From Symsagittifera roscoffensis (Eukaryota; Xenacoelomorpha; Acoela; Convolutidae): 64,000 nt of DNA. Below are positions 34,401-40,500 of this stretch, one piece after another; the first letter of the stretch is position 1, and every line of letters begins with the position of its first letter. A program made the translations under genes and the position numbers. Location of the stretch: assembly GCF_963678635.1 (NCBI RefSeq), contig NC_087063.1, forward strand, positions 47,610,684 through 47,674,683, read 5' to 3'. The notes under the pieces were generated by a model. It made no database searches. It was given only the letters and a program-made list of their open reading frames with translations, and was not told where the DNA came from.

Positions 34401-37348
34401 TTTGACGCCGGTATTCGGTTGATGCAAAATTTGACCAGTCTACATGAAATTGGAAATATATCTTTGAAGCTACATTTCCATATTTCTGAAAGCAACACTG
34501 ATCTATAAATCGGCATGCGAATAAAACATATTTTCGAATCGGATGATTTTCCAAATGAACAAATCAATAATTTATAGAAATAAGTTTCAATTTTGGTCGA
34601 AATGTTTTGTATATCGACTCAAATCCGAATGATGAAAACGGGACTGACGAGGATGCTTTGGAGCATGAATAAATTATTTGGACCATAAAGAAAACAGAAA
34701 CTGAAGCGGTGCTAAAATCTTCTGCTATTAATGAAGTCCAAACAAAATAATGCATGCACATGGAAATAGTATTTGTTATGTGATCAAAGCCTCGAACGTC
34801 TGTATGTTCAAATAACCGACATAAACGAATGGCAGAAAAATTTAAAGGAAACTGAAATTGAGGCAAAGGAATCGATTGAGGCTTTACTCAAAATTTTACC
34901 TGTATATGAAAATATAGCATGAAAATATATATTATATTTTCATGCCAGTCGAAACAGCTTGCGTTTTTGAAACTTTCATAATTTTTTAGCTTTATGCTAG
35001 CTTTCAGTTTTGATTTAGTATTTTCAATTTTGATTTTAATTAAGTGGAACAACCTTCTCTTCTTAGCCATATGTTAACTATTAGATCAAATTTTATAATT
35101 GTAATTCGATCTCAGCAAAATAAAGTTTATGACTTAGGTAAGAGAATTTATTGGTTCATTATCTAATATACCGTTTTCAGTAATTTGGGCTTACGATGAT
35201 TTTTCTTATAGTAATAGCTGTGGATTGAATCAACTGAGGCTATACTCTTACTTATTTCTTGAAAAAGTACGTTCGTCCAAATTTTTTCGCTAGTAGACGC
35301 ACGCACTGTCTTCACTTTTTTTTCGTCGAGTGCTTTTCGTTTATTTATCAGAAGATAGTTTCTTCTTATCAAATTGAAATTTTAACGGATTAGCTTTTGA
35401 TTTCTTTTTGAGATAGTTTCAATTTCTTTTACTTATTTGAAGTTAAATAAATTTCACTGTCATTTAAGAAATTAGATGGCGCAAAAAATAACGTAAAACA
35501 TGATTGAACTTCTGTTTGAAATCTGGGTTTCATTTGTTCAACTTCAAACTAAATGTAAAACTTAACTCGTTGGTGCAGTTTTCTTAAATTGGGTGAATTT
35601 TCGTCACATATTGAAAGCGTGTCAACGATTAAAAGTTTCTCGTAATCAAACAGTTGTATAGTGAGTTTTTAAGAGTCGATGAGTGTAGTGAAGACTCTTA
35701 ATTGGTCGTGCTCTTGAAGTTTTGTTATTAGGGAAAGTCTTAAAATTTGCTCAGGCTCAACTTTTTTTTTCGGTTTGATGTATGATTTCTTTATAAGTTC
35801 TGTACATTTTATTTTGTTCAATAGGAAGCCAAACTCCACTATCGAACAGCAAAAGTGTGAAGGTCACGATAAACTTGATCGACTTCTAGTTTCGAATGTT
35901 GAAGTTAATTTTCAGATTTCTCAGCGGAATAAAAAGTTACCTCTTGATCTAGTTTTCTCAATTTTGGGTTATATTAATCAAAAAAGTTGAATCATAAAAT
36001 TTTGTAGAAATTCAAAGAACTTTAAACGCATCTTTGTTTTTCGTTTGAAAGTTGAGTTTTTCAAAAAATTTGTCAGTTTTTCTTTTGTTTCTTGCGTTCC
36101 TTGACTCTTATCCAACTGTCTGTTCGCTGTTTCTGTTTTCTTACGTTCATTGGCTCTTCTCCAACTGTCTGTTGGCTATGTTTTCTGTAAAATGTCTCAA
36201 AAATTTAAATGGCGCGCAAATTAGGCTATCTGACAAGAAAAGGCAGTAGCTCTTGATATTTTTGCGCTTTCTTTGAAGTCGCATGGACGCTTTTCTAAGT
36301 GATTGTTGGCTAAATTGCAATAAATGTGTCATCATGCAGCTTTTTTCTGTTTCAGTTTCGGCCAACGATAACTCTAAACTGAAGGTGATCCATGCAGGTG
36401 CACTGGTGTTGGAGAAGCGTCTCTCGGAGGAGAGTGATATCAACTACAGGATTGTACAGGACGGTCTCGCTCTTATGCTGGACCATGTCACGAAACGGTG
36501 TCTGCATGTATCCAGAGGTTAATCAAAATCAATTGCTGAAATCAATCAATGAATGATGCTCGTAATTTTGTTTTCCTTGATGATAGTCGATTTAAATTGC
36601 AGTTTACTTAATCTGTTTTAATCTACTTCCTGGGTCTCAGTTTCCAACTATTTTCACAATAAAAGGATTTTGAGGTTTTTTGGGGGGTTTGGTGTGCCCT
36701 CTTTGCCTTCTCAATTTTTAAAATGGCCCTCGTTGCCGTTGTCTAAACACAATTGAGTGGTGGGTGTTGTCAGTGAGAGGGCACGAGAGAATCCTCCAAT
36801 TGTCAAACGGGTTCTTTTCTCGATAAGGACTCACTAACAGAATTCTTTATCTTGATGTTCTGCTTATGTATTTAGACGACGTCACCAAAGTATTGGTGCA
36901 AGATTCAGTTTCTTTCCGTAACTTCAGCGACAAAACACAAGCTGCAATAGCGAAGATTGGCAATGGGTGTATTATAATAAAGTTTTCACCCGAAGATGAA
37001 CCGAAGTTAGACGAAGATGAAAACAAGTGTATGATGCAGTCATTTGCATTCTGTGCTTGGAAGGGTCGCTATACTGTAAGAGCGTACGTCAAAGCATGCG
37101 AGAAAGAACACTTCTTGAGACTAGCTGGTAGATCCCACGAAGAAGTTAAAGCCATGCCTGAAAAAGTAGGGGAAACACTTCAAGAAGATAAACAGAGGAA
37201 ATTAGACGGTGAAGTTAACGAAGAAAACACAGTTGTGATAGATGTTAGAGTTGAGGATGAAACATTGACTGAGCAGGAATTAGTAAACGAAACCTCGCAA
37301 TTGATGAATGATGATTTAACTAGCACTTCTACGACAACTTCCAGTTGA
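10297..37348 (+). CDS. NSUN2: tRNA (cytosine-5) methyltransferase NSUN2, 3' six exons (5' end outside the window)
   Basis: NSUN2 uses S-adenosylmethionine to make 5-methylcytosine in tRNAs and other RNAs, mainly in the nucleus and nucleolus. Six exons were placed: 10297-10461, 28594-28993, 29233-29405, 30041-30217, 36356-36517 and 36876-37348 (stop TGA at 37346). All have GT/AG borders and the phases agree at every junction (1, 2, 1, 1, 1). Both catalytic cysteines of the m5C family are present: in DVPCTGDATLRKN (exon 1) and in VYSTCSFNP (exon 2), matching human C271 and C321. Joining exons 1 and 2 recreates the family segment LLKPGGRLVYSTCS. Later exons match the NSUN2-specific C-terminal region (GFKEDPFV and the CAWKGRYTVRAYV block). 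Roughly the first 250 residues, including most of the SAM-binding fold, must be encoded upstream of base 1 or lie where I cannot see them. Introns are 18.1, 0.24, 0.64, 6.1 and 0.36 kb. Confidence 0.93.
10462..11212. other. Start of the 18.1-kb NSUN2 intron; dispersed repeat copy
   Basis: No coding sequence recognised. 10540-10720 (RGTACGAACCTTATTTTTTCC followed by CGCAAATAAGTGTTTATT and TGTTCTCTGCTTTG blocks) is clearly related to 31450-31600 and partly to 54085-54180. The rest, to 11212, is AT-rich with no recognised feature. Confidence 0.5.
11213..11310. repeat. Short direct repeat pair (ATCATCAAGGCTT...CCTTGGATC)
   Basis: The ~25-bp phrase GATCATCAAGGCTT(W)TCCTTGGATC occurs twice, 74 bp apart (near 11213 and 11287). 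Each copy has partial dyad symmetry (AAGG...CCTT). It precedes a C/T-rich stretch with a run of 16 Cs near 11476. This could be the flank or leader of an inserted element; no further identity is supported. Confidence 0.45.
11819..12373 (+). pseudogene. 184-codon ORF whose last part is polymerase-related
   Basis: A continuous plus-strand ORF with AT-rich codons. Codons 1-152 encode a basic then hydrophobic protein (TKRQTIKRKILSKQRQITRK, later IFTNEVFRIIYSYLSIL) of no family I recognise. From about 12275 the DNA becomes homologous to 16735 and 20477 in the polymerase copies, and the reading frame follows the frame expected for the polymerase there (LTWIES). The ORF is therefore a junction: unrelated upstream sequence joined to the truncated 5' end of polymerase copy A. 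It may be a chance fusion created by rearrangement rather than a gene. Confidence 0.4.
12275..14600 (+). pseudogene. Protein-primed family-B DNA polymerase relic, copy A (3' half)
   Basis: The protein-primed family-B DNA polymerases of Polinton/Maverick and adintovirus-type elements copy linear DNA from a terminal protein primer. Copy A lacks the exonuclease half. It keeps the conserved Cys/His block (12540-12600: GCFYHRC, CPNCFPNRK, then TMEELW), the RDAF..GGRT region (12880), palm motif A as SLYPYV (12965), motif B as LNSMWGYLGM (13625) and motif C, altered to CDSDS (13912). Frames change several times and an in-frame TAG (13690) separates motifs B and C. The tail runs into a shared downstream segment ending near 14600. 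It is the only copy that keeps the Cys/His block; about 230 bp are missing there in B and C. Confidence 0.85.
14601..19157 (+). pseudogene. Protein-primed family-B DNA polymerase relic, copy B (near full length)
   Basis: The longest of three tandem copies. In order: a leader with an ATTCGAC-type inverted repeat (14600-14760); a zinc-finger-like block with CPTCSACV and later Cys/His pairs (15330-15470); the exonuclease start FDIETD (15705) with the conserved HK..LLCA context; a linker; the ACTAASACNYIYR and GYRSRD blocks typical of Polinton/adintovirus polymerases (16560-16680); the GGRT and SLYP regions (17100-17230); motif B (17920); and motif C reading DTES in place of DTDS (18207). Multiple stops and frameshifts make it dead. 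A 24-bp minisatellite expands the spacer before the exonuclease. The start was taken where similarity to 19158 begins (offset about 4,555 bp). Confidence 0.87.
15580..15690. repeat. 24-bp minisatellite inside polymerase copy B
   Basis: TACTGAGCAAGCTGTACAAG is repeated three times in a row, then again after a repeated KQPVTG-coding stretch (AGCAGCCCGTTACCGGACAT). Copy C has a single version at the same place (20045-20095), so the expansion is specific to copy B. Confidence 0.85.
19158..22118 (+). pseudogene. Protein-primed family-B DNA polymerase relic, copy C (internally deleted)
   Basis: Third copy in the same orientation. It keeps the leader (19160-19580), zinc-finger-like block (19790-19950) and exonuclease start FDIETD (20115), then jumps from about 20370 to the region after GYRS (20400). 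The segment with the SACNYIYR block and much of the linker is deleted, about 0.8 kb relative to copy B. The palm follows: GGRT region (20865), motif A SLYPYV (20950), motif B (21345) and an intact motif C, YDTDS (21625), the only copy with the canonical catalytic pair. It shares the frameshift at GGRT and the TAG before motif C with copies A and B, so it is not functional. Similarity to copies A and B stops near 22118. Confidence 0.87.
22015..22305 (+). CDS. Small Cys-rich ORF with signal-peptide-like start
   Basis: An open frame from the end of polymerase copy C into new sequence. It starts with a hydrophobic stretch (RILLTLIVSVYNIFLEVNAQ) that looks like a secretion signal, followed by about 60 residues with eight cysteines in a C-x6-C-x6-CC-x6-CC spacing, then an acidic tail. 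There is no standard ATG near the hydrophobic part (first candidate TTG). Copies A and B keep the hydrophobic segment but lose the Cys-rich part at the point where they diverge. It could be a secreted peptide exon, part of the viral relic or chance. Family not recognised. Confidence 0.3.
   Translation: MSRIGEIYSIRILLTLIVSVYNIFLEVNAQKNHECVPFAQQHCIENYKQGCCYDKVTWFCCGEANLHMNQYFREISYEQDEFCWFEKDNFNNHTPD
22381..22770 (+). pseudogene. Relic ORFs downstream of polymerase copy C
   Basis: Two overlapping plus-strand frames. One encodes an acidic segment (DEEEEDIKTAVGNFVDDHVE). The other, from about 22590 to 22770 with no early ATG, encodes an ordered-looking segment (ISLTVRLPPIIKSNEKQLML and on to a Cys-containing end). 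They read as one protein broken by a frameshift. I cannot name a family. Position right after the polymerase relics suggests the same inserted element. Confidence 0.3.
22840..23227 (+). pseudogene. Relic ORF pair of unknown function
   Basis: A frame starting MAFEEAWGPVAQHV at 22840 encodes a plausible soluble protein for about 50 codons, then continues better in the next frame (hydrophobic FCLFSIYAAFAPYKSLVAYG and beyond, to 23227). This is the signature of a one-base frameshift near 22985. No family recognised. Confidence 0.3.
23852..24076 (+). CDS. Hypothetical 74-aa ORF with CNFC...CSCEH cluster
   Basis: A plus-strand ORF ending in a Cys cluster (MFTCNFCIGGKCSCEHDE) followed by a Ser/Asp-rich tail. 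The 55-codon ORF at 24438 has a similar layout (Cys pairs, then a Ser/Asp-rich tail), so the two may be related small proteins. No function can be assigned. Confidence 0.25.
   Translation: MRDPRVFSSTSKRPKRYFASATDAVSTNELNINVCLPLISEMFTCNFCIGGKCSCEHDELPVDSSASDGYANLV
24296..25020. repeat. Tandem duplication, first unit
   Basis: Starts at ATCCAAGATCAACCACCAAA and ends at CTCCTCTTCCCAAATTGCAT. It contains a GT-rich microsatellite just upstream (24260-24290), an acceptor-like TTTTCAG at 24409, the 55-codon ORF, a Glu/Arg-rich coding-like stretch and a TTATTGTTGATGTTTACCCTC block. Confidence 0.85.
24438..24605 (+). CDS. Hypothetical 55-aa Cys-containing protein
   Basis: An ATG-to-TAA frame with two in-frame start candidates (ATGGAGAACATG). 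An acceptor-like TTTTCAG lies 29 bp upstream. The protein has ICRVLGDVYGCLDCGYAR (CxxC pair) and then a Ser/Asp-rich tail ending in charged residues. In the second unit of the duplication the first ATG is followed at once by TAG and the second ATG is lost, so only the first copy is open. Unknown function; short, so chance is possible. Confidence 0.3.
   Translation: MENMSTTERPAHDCHAAAEEPICRVLGDVYGCLDCGYARVSDSSSSGSDRRKEGE
25021..25612. repeat. Tandem duplication, second unit (135 bp shorter)
   Basis: Same order of blocks as 24296-25020 (ATCCAAGATCAACCACCAAA, TTGTTGATGTTTACCCTC, GTGATGTATATGGGTGCTTG, CTCCTCTTCCCAAATTGCA) but about 135 bp shorter. The missing part is the Gln/Glu-rich coding-like stretch around 24670-24800. 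Confidence 0.85.
25724..26107 (+). CDS. Hypothetical 127-codon ORF with one membrane segment
   Basis: Plus-strand ORF with an acidic Ser/Glu-rich middle (SSSVEEDQTDSEASAAVES) and a strongly hydrophobic segment near the C-terminus (FVCMLMLVALCVLQLCL) followed by a basic tail (KKRL), the layout of a single-pass tail-anchored protein. No family recognised. It sits in the large NSUN2 intron among other relic ORFs. Confidence 0.25.
   Translation: MLFYLSTFCVFKMAQSRSSSNHNIIYICEENTTYLTILSSTIGFFYHRLRPEQKLAAESSSVEEDQTDSEASAAVESKWNFLCSRREGSDVVFLVQVSFVCMLMLVALCVLQLCLRSPIVKKRLPIL
26225..26560 (+). pseudogene. Possible P-loop packaging-ATPase relic
   Basis: A plus-strand frame reads RIFMCVCAASGSGKT, a hydrophobic strand running into a perfect Walker A motif (GSGKT at 26264-26278), and is followed at once by a TAG. 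Beyond it the same frame gives LIYSMLTQPIDGIFQPAFK, and then another frame gives a Tyr-rich strand and a hydrophobic ILLL strand that could be Walker B. This layout resembles A32/FtsK-type packaging ATPases found beside the polymerase in Polintons and adintoviruses. The stop and frame change make it dead. Evidence is one motif plus context, so another P-loop protein or chance is possible. Confidence 0.4.
27400..28200 (-). pseudogene. Minus-strand relic ORFs in the NSUN2 intron
   Basis: Reading the minus strand from about 28190 gives a start MARFNLKSFMQQMSGDPKEL followed by a stop; an overlapping frame carries an acidic segment (EADDGETTTPDNEMEVVES) to 27947. Further on, 27820-27660 encodes a Glu-rich segment and 27690-27530 a basic helical one (DELQKVLKKIKITCARTRRS), in different frames. 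The pattern is a protein-coding sequence broken by several frameshifts. Family not recognised. Opposite orientation to the polymerase relics would fit a capsid-side gene of the same kind of element, but that is only a guess. Confidence 0.3.
28240..28593. other. End of the 18.1-kb intron; nothing recognised
   Basis: AT-rich intronic sequence ending in a T-rich acceptor region (GGATTTTTTAG) before the NSUN2 exon at 28594. Confidence 0.6.
28594..28993 (+). CDS. NSUN2: NSUN2 exon with catalytic motif VI (YSTCS)
   Basis: Acceptor TTTTTTAG ends at 28593 and donor GTATGT starts at 28994. It begins with GGRLVYSTCSFNPVENEAV, the motif holding the attacking cysteine, then VSHELPGL and LQPTLFPST, and closes the methyltransferase core with LERCVRVLPYKQNSGGFFVA. 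All these match the order seen in NSUN2 proteins. The 3' part (KRKRLQ) is basic. A read-through frame to 29045 was not used because GTATGT is a far better donor. Confidence 0.93.
29233..29405 (+). CDS. NSUN2: NSUN2 linker exon
   Basis: Acceptor GTGATTTAG and donor GTTAGT. Encodes an acidic, low-complexity linker (KVEEDNLESFSADSLSFENS) ending in a basic PPPAKQARFKG. The corresponding place in NSUN2 proteins is also a variable acidic linker leading into a GFKEDPF motif. Phases match both neighbouring exons. Confidence 0.85.
30041..30217 (+). CDS. NSUN2: NSUN2 exon, GFKEDPFV region
   Basis: Acceptor TTGTTTAG and donor GTAAGT. The split codon with the previous exon gives GFKEDPFV, a hallmark of NSUN2 C-terminal regions, followed by FPFQNLLKR and VSYTTDIVRR. 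It is followed by a 6.1-kb intron full of repeats. Confidence 0.9.
30330..31205. repeat. Dispersed repeat copies in the 6.1-kb NSUN2 intron
   Basis: 30350-30520 and 31070-31205 are diverged direct copies, sharing CAAATATTGGTGCC, CATTCGAWTWGTAATAA and AAACCGAAAAWAGCTA blocks in the same order. They flank the first SINE copy. An open minus-strand frame through 31096-30698 is an accident of this repeat sequence. Confidence 0.7.
30724..30900 (+). repeat. tRNA-derived SINE, copy 1
   Basis: Begins with a tRNA-like head: an A-box-like TGGCTTAGTGG at 30733 and a B-box-like AGATTCGAATCCT about 40 bp on. It is followed by a shared tail (GTAGCCGAGTTTTTAATTAC, then AGAGCTGCCTTTTGGTC). The second copy at 31626 has the same head and tail. 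RNA polymerase III promoter boxes in a tRNA-like head plus an unrelated tail are the definition of a tRNA SINE. The acceptor stem does not pair, so it is not a tRNA gene. Confidence 0.7.
31626..31800 (+). repeat. tRNA-derived SINE, copy 2
   Basis: Better-preserved head: TGGCTGAGTGG (A box) and AGGTTCGAATTTC (B box), with an anticodon-arm-like GAGACTCATAATCTC whose loop holds CAT, pointing to an initiator- or elongator-Met-like ancestor. The tail matches copy 1. The 5' and 3' acceptor halves do not pair. Confidence 0.7.
33085..33460 (-). pseudogene. timeless fragment 1 (antisense, broken)
   Basis: Minus-strand reading matches the real timeless gene from about 37647 to 37975. One frame gives VFENDLISIICTYP, identical to the gene. 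The next gives MQNLSSQAIFCFKNMPTEA against the gene's MQNLSSPAILCFGNMPTEA, so a frameshift lies between them. DNA similarity extends on both sides (TTCGAG and TATCGGC blocks). It covers a small part of the TIMELESS N-terminal domain and has no start or end of its own. It is a non-functional duplicate lying antisense in an NSUN2 intron, about 4 kb upstream of its parent. Confidence 0.9.
33720..34010. repeat. Inverted-repeat arm R1 (solo right arm)
   Basis: Runs from TTTAGCTTAATGCTAGCTTT to GTGTGTCGACTAGC. It has the same orientation and block order as arm R2 (34980-35310): TAGCTT..ATGCTAGCTTTCA, TTCTTCCTAGCCATA and the CGACTAGC end. It abuts arm L2 head to head around 34003. Confidence 0.75.
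33998..35310. mobile_element. Inverted-repeat element carrying a timeless fragment
   Basis: A left arm (33998-34325, starting GTGTCGACTAGCAAAAAA) and a right arm (34980-35310, ending TTTTTTCGCTAGTAGACGCA) are inverted copies of each other over about 320 bp. Shared blocks include GAGTATAGCCTAAGTTGATT on the left against AATCAACTGAGGCTATACTC on the right. Between the arms lies about 550 bp of timeless-derived sequence and nothing else recognisable; there is no transposase. This is the form of a non-autonomous DNA transposon that has picked up host gene sequence (Pack-TIR-like). Target-site duplications were not identified. Confidence 0.7.
34340..34895 (+). pseudogene. timeless fragment 2 (inside the inverted-repeat element)
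   Basis: Plus-strand DNA closely matches the real gene at 37733-38355: GATTTGATCAGCATCATCTG and CGACTCAAATCCGAATGATG are identical or nearly so. A stretch of about 57 bp around the gene's FGNMPTEALFRSYY codons is missing, and several stops (TAA/TAG at the gene's N, Q and W codons) break the frame. It covers roughly codons 60-267 of timeless. Because the parent has no intron here, the sequence cannot show whether it was copied from DNA or RNA. Confidence 0.92.
35780..36000 (+). repeat. Dispersed repeat with faint coding look
   Basis: Related to 9560-9790. In this copy a 71-codon frame ends LPLDLVFSILGYIN, which resembles the core of an F-box (LP.dLl..Il.yl), but the other copy has stops in the same place. 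Best treated as an old repeat; an F-box gene fragment is a weak alternative. Confidence 0.45.
36356..36517 (+). CDS. NSUN2: NSUN2 exon, KVIHAG region
   Basis: Acceptor TTCTGTTTCAG and donor GTTAAT. It encodes SANDNSKLKVIHAGALVLEK and YRIVQDGLALMLDHV, matching the PUA-like C-terminal part of NSUN2 (the KVINTG/FRL.QEG.. block). Phase 1 on both sides. Confidence 0.88.
36876..37348 (+). CDS. NSUN2: NSUN2 last exon
   Basis: Acceptor GTATTTAG. It continues DDVTKVLVQDSVSFRNF, then GCIIIKFSPEDEP and FAFCAWKGRYTVRAYV, the strand-rich end of the NSUN2 C-terminal domain, and LRLAG. It finishes with an acidic, Thr/Ser-rich tail of about 70 residues and the stop TGA. Disordered acidic tails of variable length are normal for the family. 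Confidence 0.93.
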
Positions 37349-37554
37349 TAGTTTGAAAATGGGAAATATTGATTTTTTTCATGGAATTTCATATTCTTAT
37401 TTCAGTTGTTTTTGTTTCCTTGAGCATTCTAAAAAGACTTCTCATGCTAATTTTATTTGAATTGAAAATATCTAGTTTTAATTTCATTTAACGGATTTTT
37501 CAGTAATTGGCGTCTTTTCAGATTGATGATATCGTAATAATTTGAGTGAAGGTC
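37349..37554 (+). promoter_or_regulatory. Short NSUN2-timeless intergenic spacer
   Basis: 206 bp separate the NSUN2 stop from the timeless ATG. No AATAAA or ATTAAA is present. Two acceptor-like sites, ACGGATTTTTCAG (37503) and GCGTCTTTTCAG (37521), lie 52 and 34 bp before the ATG with pyrimidine-rich runs. These could be the acceptor of a 5'-UTR intron or a spliced-leader trans-splice site. No TATA box is evident. Confidence 0.5.
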
Positions 37555-40500
37555 ATGGATTTCGCAGAGGCCAGACTCCATGCATGCTGCTCCTCTCTCG
37601 GTTTTTTTGACGAGGCGGAAGGTGTTTACACGAAAGAACCAGATTGCGAACTAAGTGTAAAAGAACTAATTCGAACTCTGAAACGGGAGGATGATACACG
37701 ACAGGTTCGAAGAAAAGTGGGGTTCCTAAAAGTGTTCGAGAATGATTTGATCAGCATCATCTGCACGTATCCAGATGATACGGATTTATTTGACGCCGTT
37801 ATTCGGTTGATGCAAAATTTGAGCAGTCCAGCGATTTTGTGTTTCGGAAACATGCCTACAGAAGCCTTGTTCAGAAGTTACTACATGGAGTTGGAACGAT
37901 ATCTCAGAAGCTATAAATCCGCATTTGTGAATGAAACACTGATCTATAACATCGGCATGCGAATAAAACATATTTTGGAATCGGATGATTCTGAAGATGA
38001 AGAAAATCAGTTACTGATAGAAAGAATTTTGATTTTGTTTCGAAATGTTTTGCATATCGACTCAAATCCGAATGATGAGAACCGGACTGACGACGATGCC
38101 TCTGTGCATGATCAAGTTATTTGGACCATGAAGAAAACAGGAGTTGAAGCGGTGCTCAAATATTTGGCTATTAATGAAGACCAATCAAAATGGTGCATGC
38201 ACGTGTTGGAAATATTATTTCACATGTTACGTGATCAAAGCCCCGAACTTCTCGCATCTACTCCGTCTGTTCAAATATCCGACTTAAACGAATGGCAGAA
38301 AAGTCAAAAGGAAGCTGAAATTGAGGCGAAGGAATTGTGTGCTCTTTTGTTGAAAGAAAAAGAGCAGAGAAAATGTAGAGCAACTGTAAGTAGTACGAGG
38401 CATTCAAGATTCGGCGGGTCATACTATGTTCAAAATTTGAAAGCTTTGAACCCTAGTAACAAGTTGATATTTCACGGATCACAAACGAAAGCAAATTATA
38501 TCTCTTTTGATGACTTGAAAACTGGCAAGCGGAAACCCAAAAGGTTACTGCCAGTTGGTGACCGCGGGGTTCCACGAAGGTCGACAAAGGTCATTCGGCA
38601 GTTTCTGAAAGAGTTCGTGAACGAATTATTAGAGCATGCGTTTAACAATTTAATGCACGCGGCTAGCGATGCAATCAGACGTGAAAAAATTCAGTACAAT
38701 GATGAGTCATACTTTTTGTGGTCGATGGGATTTTTCCTGGAGTTCAACAGGTGTTATAAGTTCAGGCCTGAACTAATTTCAGAAGTGTTGTCATCACAGA
38801 TTTTCAACTTCATTCATCTAAAAATGGGAGAATATTACGAAATGATGTTGCAAGAAAAGAAAACTAAGTTTGTTGCAATTTCATGGGCTGAAAGAATGCA
38901 CCTTGCTCTGAAAACTTTTGGAGAGCTGTTGAAATCGTGCGAGAAAATGGGAAACCACAAGGAAAAGGAAATAGTTAGATCTGCCGATATTTTGAAGCGG
39001 AATTTATTCTACAACAGTGAATATCGTGATCTCTTCATCAGCTTCATGCAAAGGTTCGACCAAACCAAAATGAGTAAAAGTTATTTGAAAGATTTAGTTG
39101 AAACGAATCACGTGTTTCTCAAAATGTTAGAAGATTTTACGTCGAAGAAAAAACTAATTGTAAAGAAAAAGGGAGGCAAAAAGAAGAAAAAGAAACCTGA
39201 TCAACGGAATGCCCTACCAACAAAATCAGGAGCGAAAAGTGGGAAAAATGTAGTTTCGAACGAAGAAGCCAAAGAACGTAAACGACAAGCCGAATTGGAA
39301 AAGAAAGAAAGTCTTTGGGACAATATTGCCCCTAGTTTATGTGGAATTTTTCAGGGTAGAATTACACCAGCTGAGCAAACTATGATTCCGTTTGACCCTC
39401 TGAGCGATATTTCGTTAGATGACCAAAAGCAAATAGCGGTTGCTAGGATCCAAAGATCGCTCCAGAGCGTTGATAAAGTTGAGTCTTCTGACGATTCAGA
39501 GAAACCAGAAACGGAATGTATTCAAACTGTCACCGCTGGTAAAATAATTGAGCTTTTGAGGGAGTGCAGGAAAGTTTGGGTCGAAGGTGACATTTTTGGA
39601 GCTGTCGATGCCTCAATGGAAGATGAATTTGAAATTTTGAGGTCAATTCATTTTGCGGACAAGATCGACATTTCTTCCTTCAAAAGCAGTCTGGGTCAAT
39701 TTAAAGATTTTGAAGACGAGTCAAGAATCCCTGACTTTGAGGATAATGTGAAGAAGCTAACTGAGTTGGACGGTGTTTCAGAAGGTGAAGATGAGAATAC
39801 ACGTGTTGATAACAACGAAGCGCTTCATGAAGAACTCTTAGACGGCGGCCTTTTATCGGATACCAGTTCTGAAGATGATGAAATGCGAAAATTAGACGCT
39901 AATGAAGCCTATTTTGATTTCAACTCGCATTTGCAACAGTATGCAAAACACGACGTTGTCCGATGTTACTCTTATTTATTGCAGTTTTTTAGAACGAATT
40001 TTTCTCAGACTAATAAAAGCGTGCTGAAAATGTTGCACAGAATAGCATGTGATTTAAGTATGCCAGGGTTATTGTTCCAAGCATCGTTATTTACCACTTT
40101 ACGCGACATCTTGAGAGAAGCCTCAATACGAACGCTAAAGCACAAACTGGCTCTCGATCCAGTAATGAAAGAGTTAGTAACGTTTGGGAAATATTTGATC
40201 AAGCAGTTTGTACGCGCTGCTCAAAATAATAAAAACGTTTATATGGAACTTATTTTCTGGAAAGATACGTCAGTAGCTTGTGAAATTATTGATGGGTACG
40301 GTACTTACGTTAATCATGGTCGAAGCGATAATTTCCGAATGGTCTTCACAGAAGAAAATAACGAAGAGCTGAGACGCTTGTTTAAAGAGTACCAAGAAAG
40401 CGAACAAAACGAAGCACAAGGTGGCGTTGTTGAATACATTATGGCTAATTTCTCTCGTGAGCTAAACAAACCGAAAGTAGTGGCAAATCAGCTCAAATCT

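Noticed and set aside
35775-35990. F-box protein exon
   Set aside because: LPLDLVFSILGYI is suggestive, but the related sequence at 9.6-9.75 kb has stops and there is no supporting splice site or domain beyond this.
37546-37554. GTG start three codons upstream of the timeless ATG
   Set aside because: Animal genes normally start with ATG, and the ATG at 37555 begins the expected MDF-type TIMELESS N-terminus.
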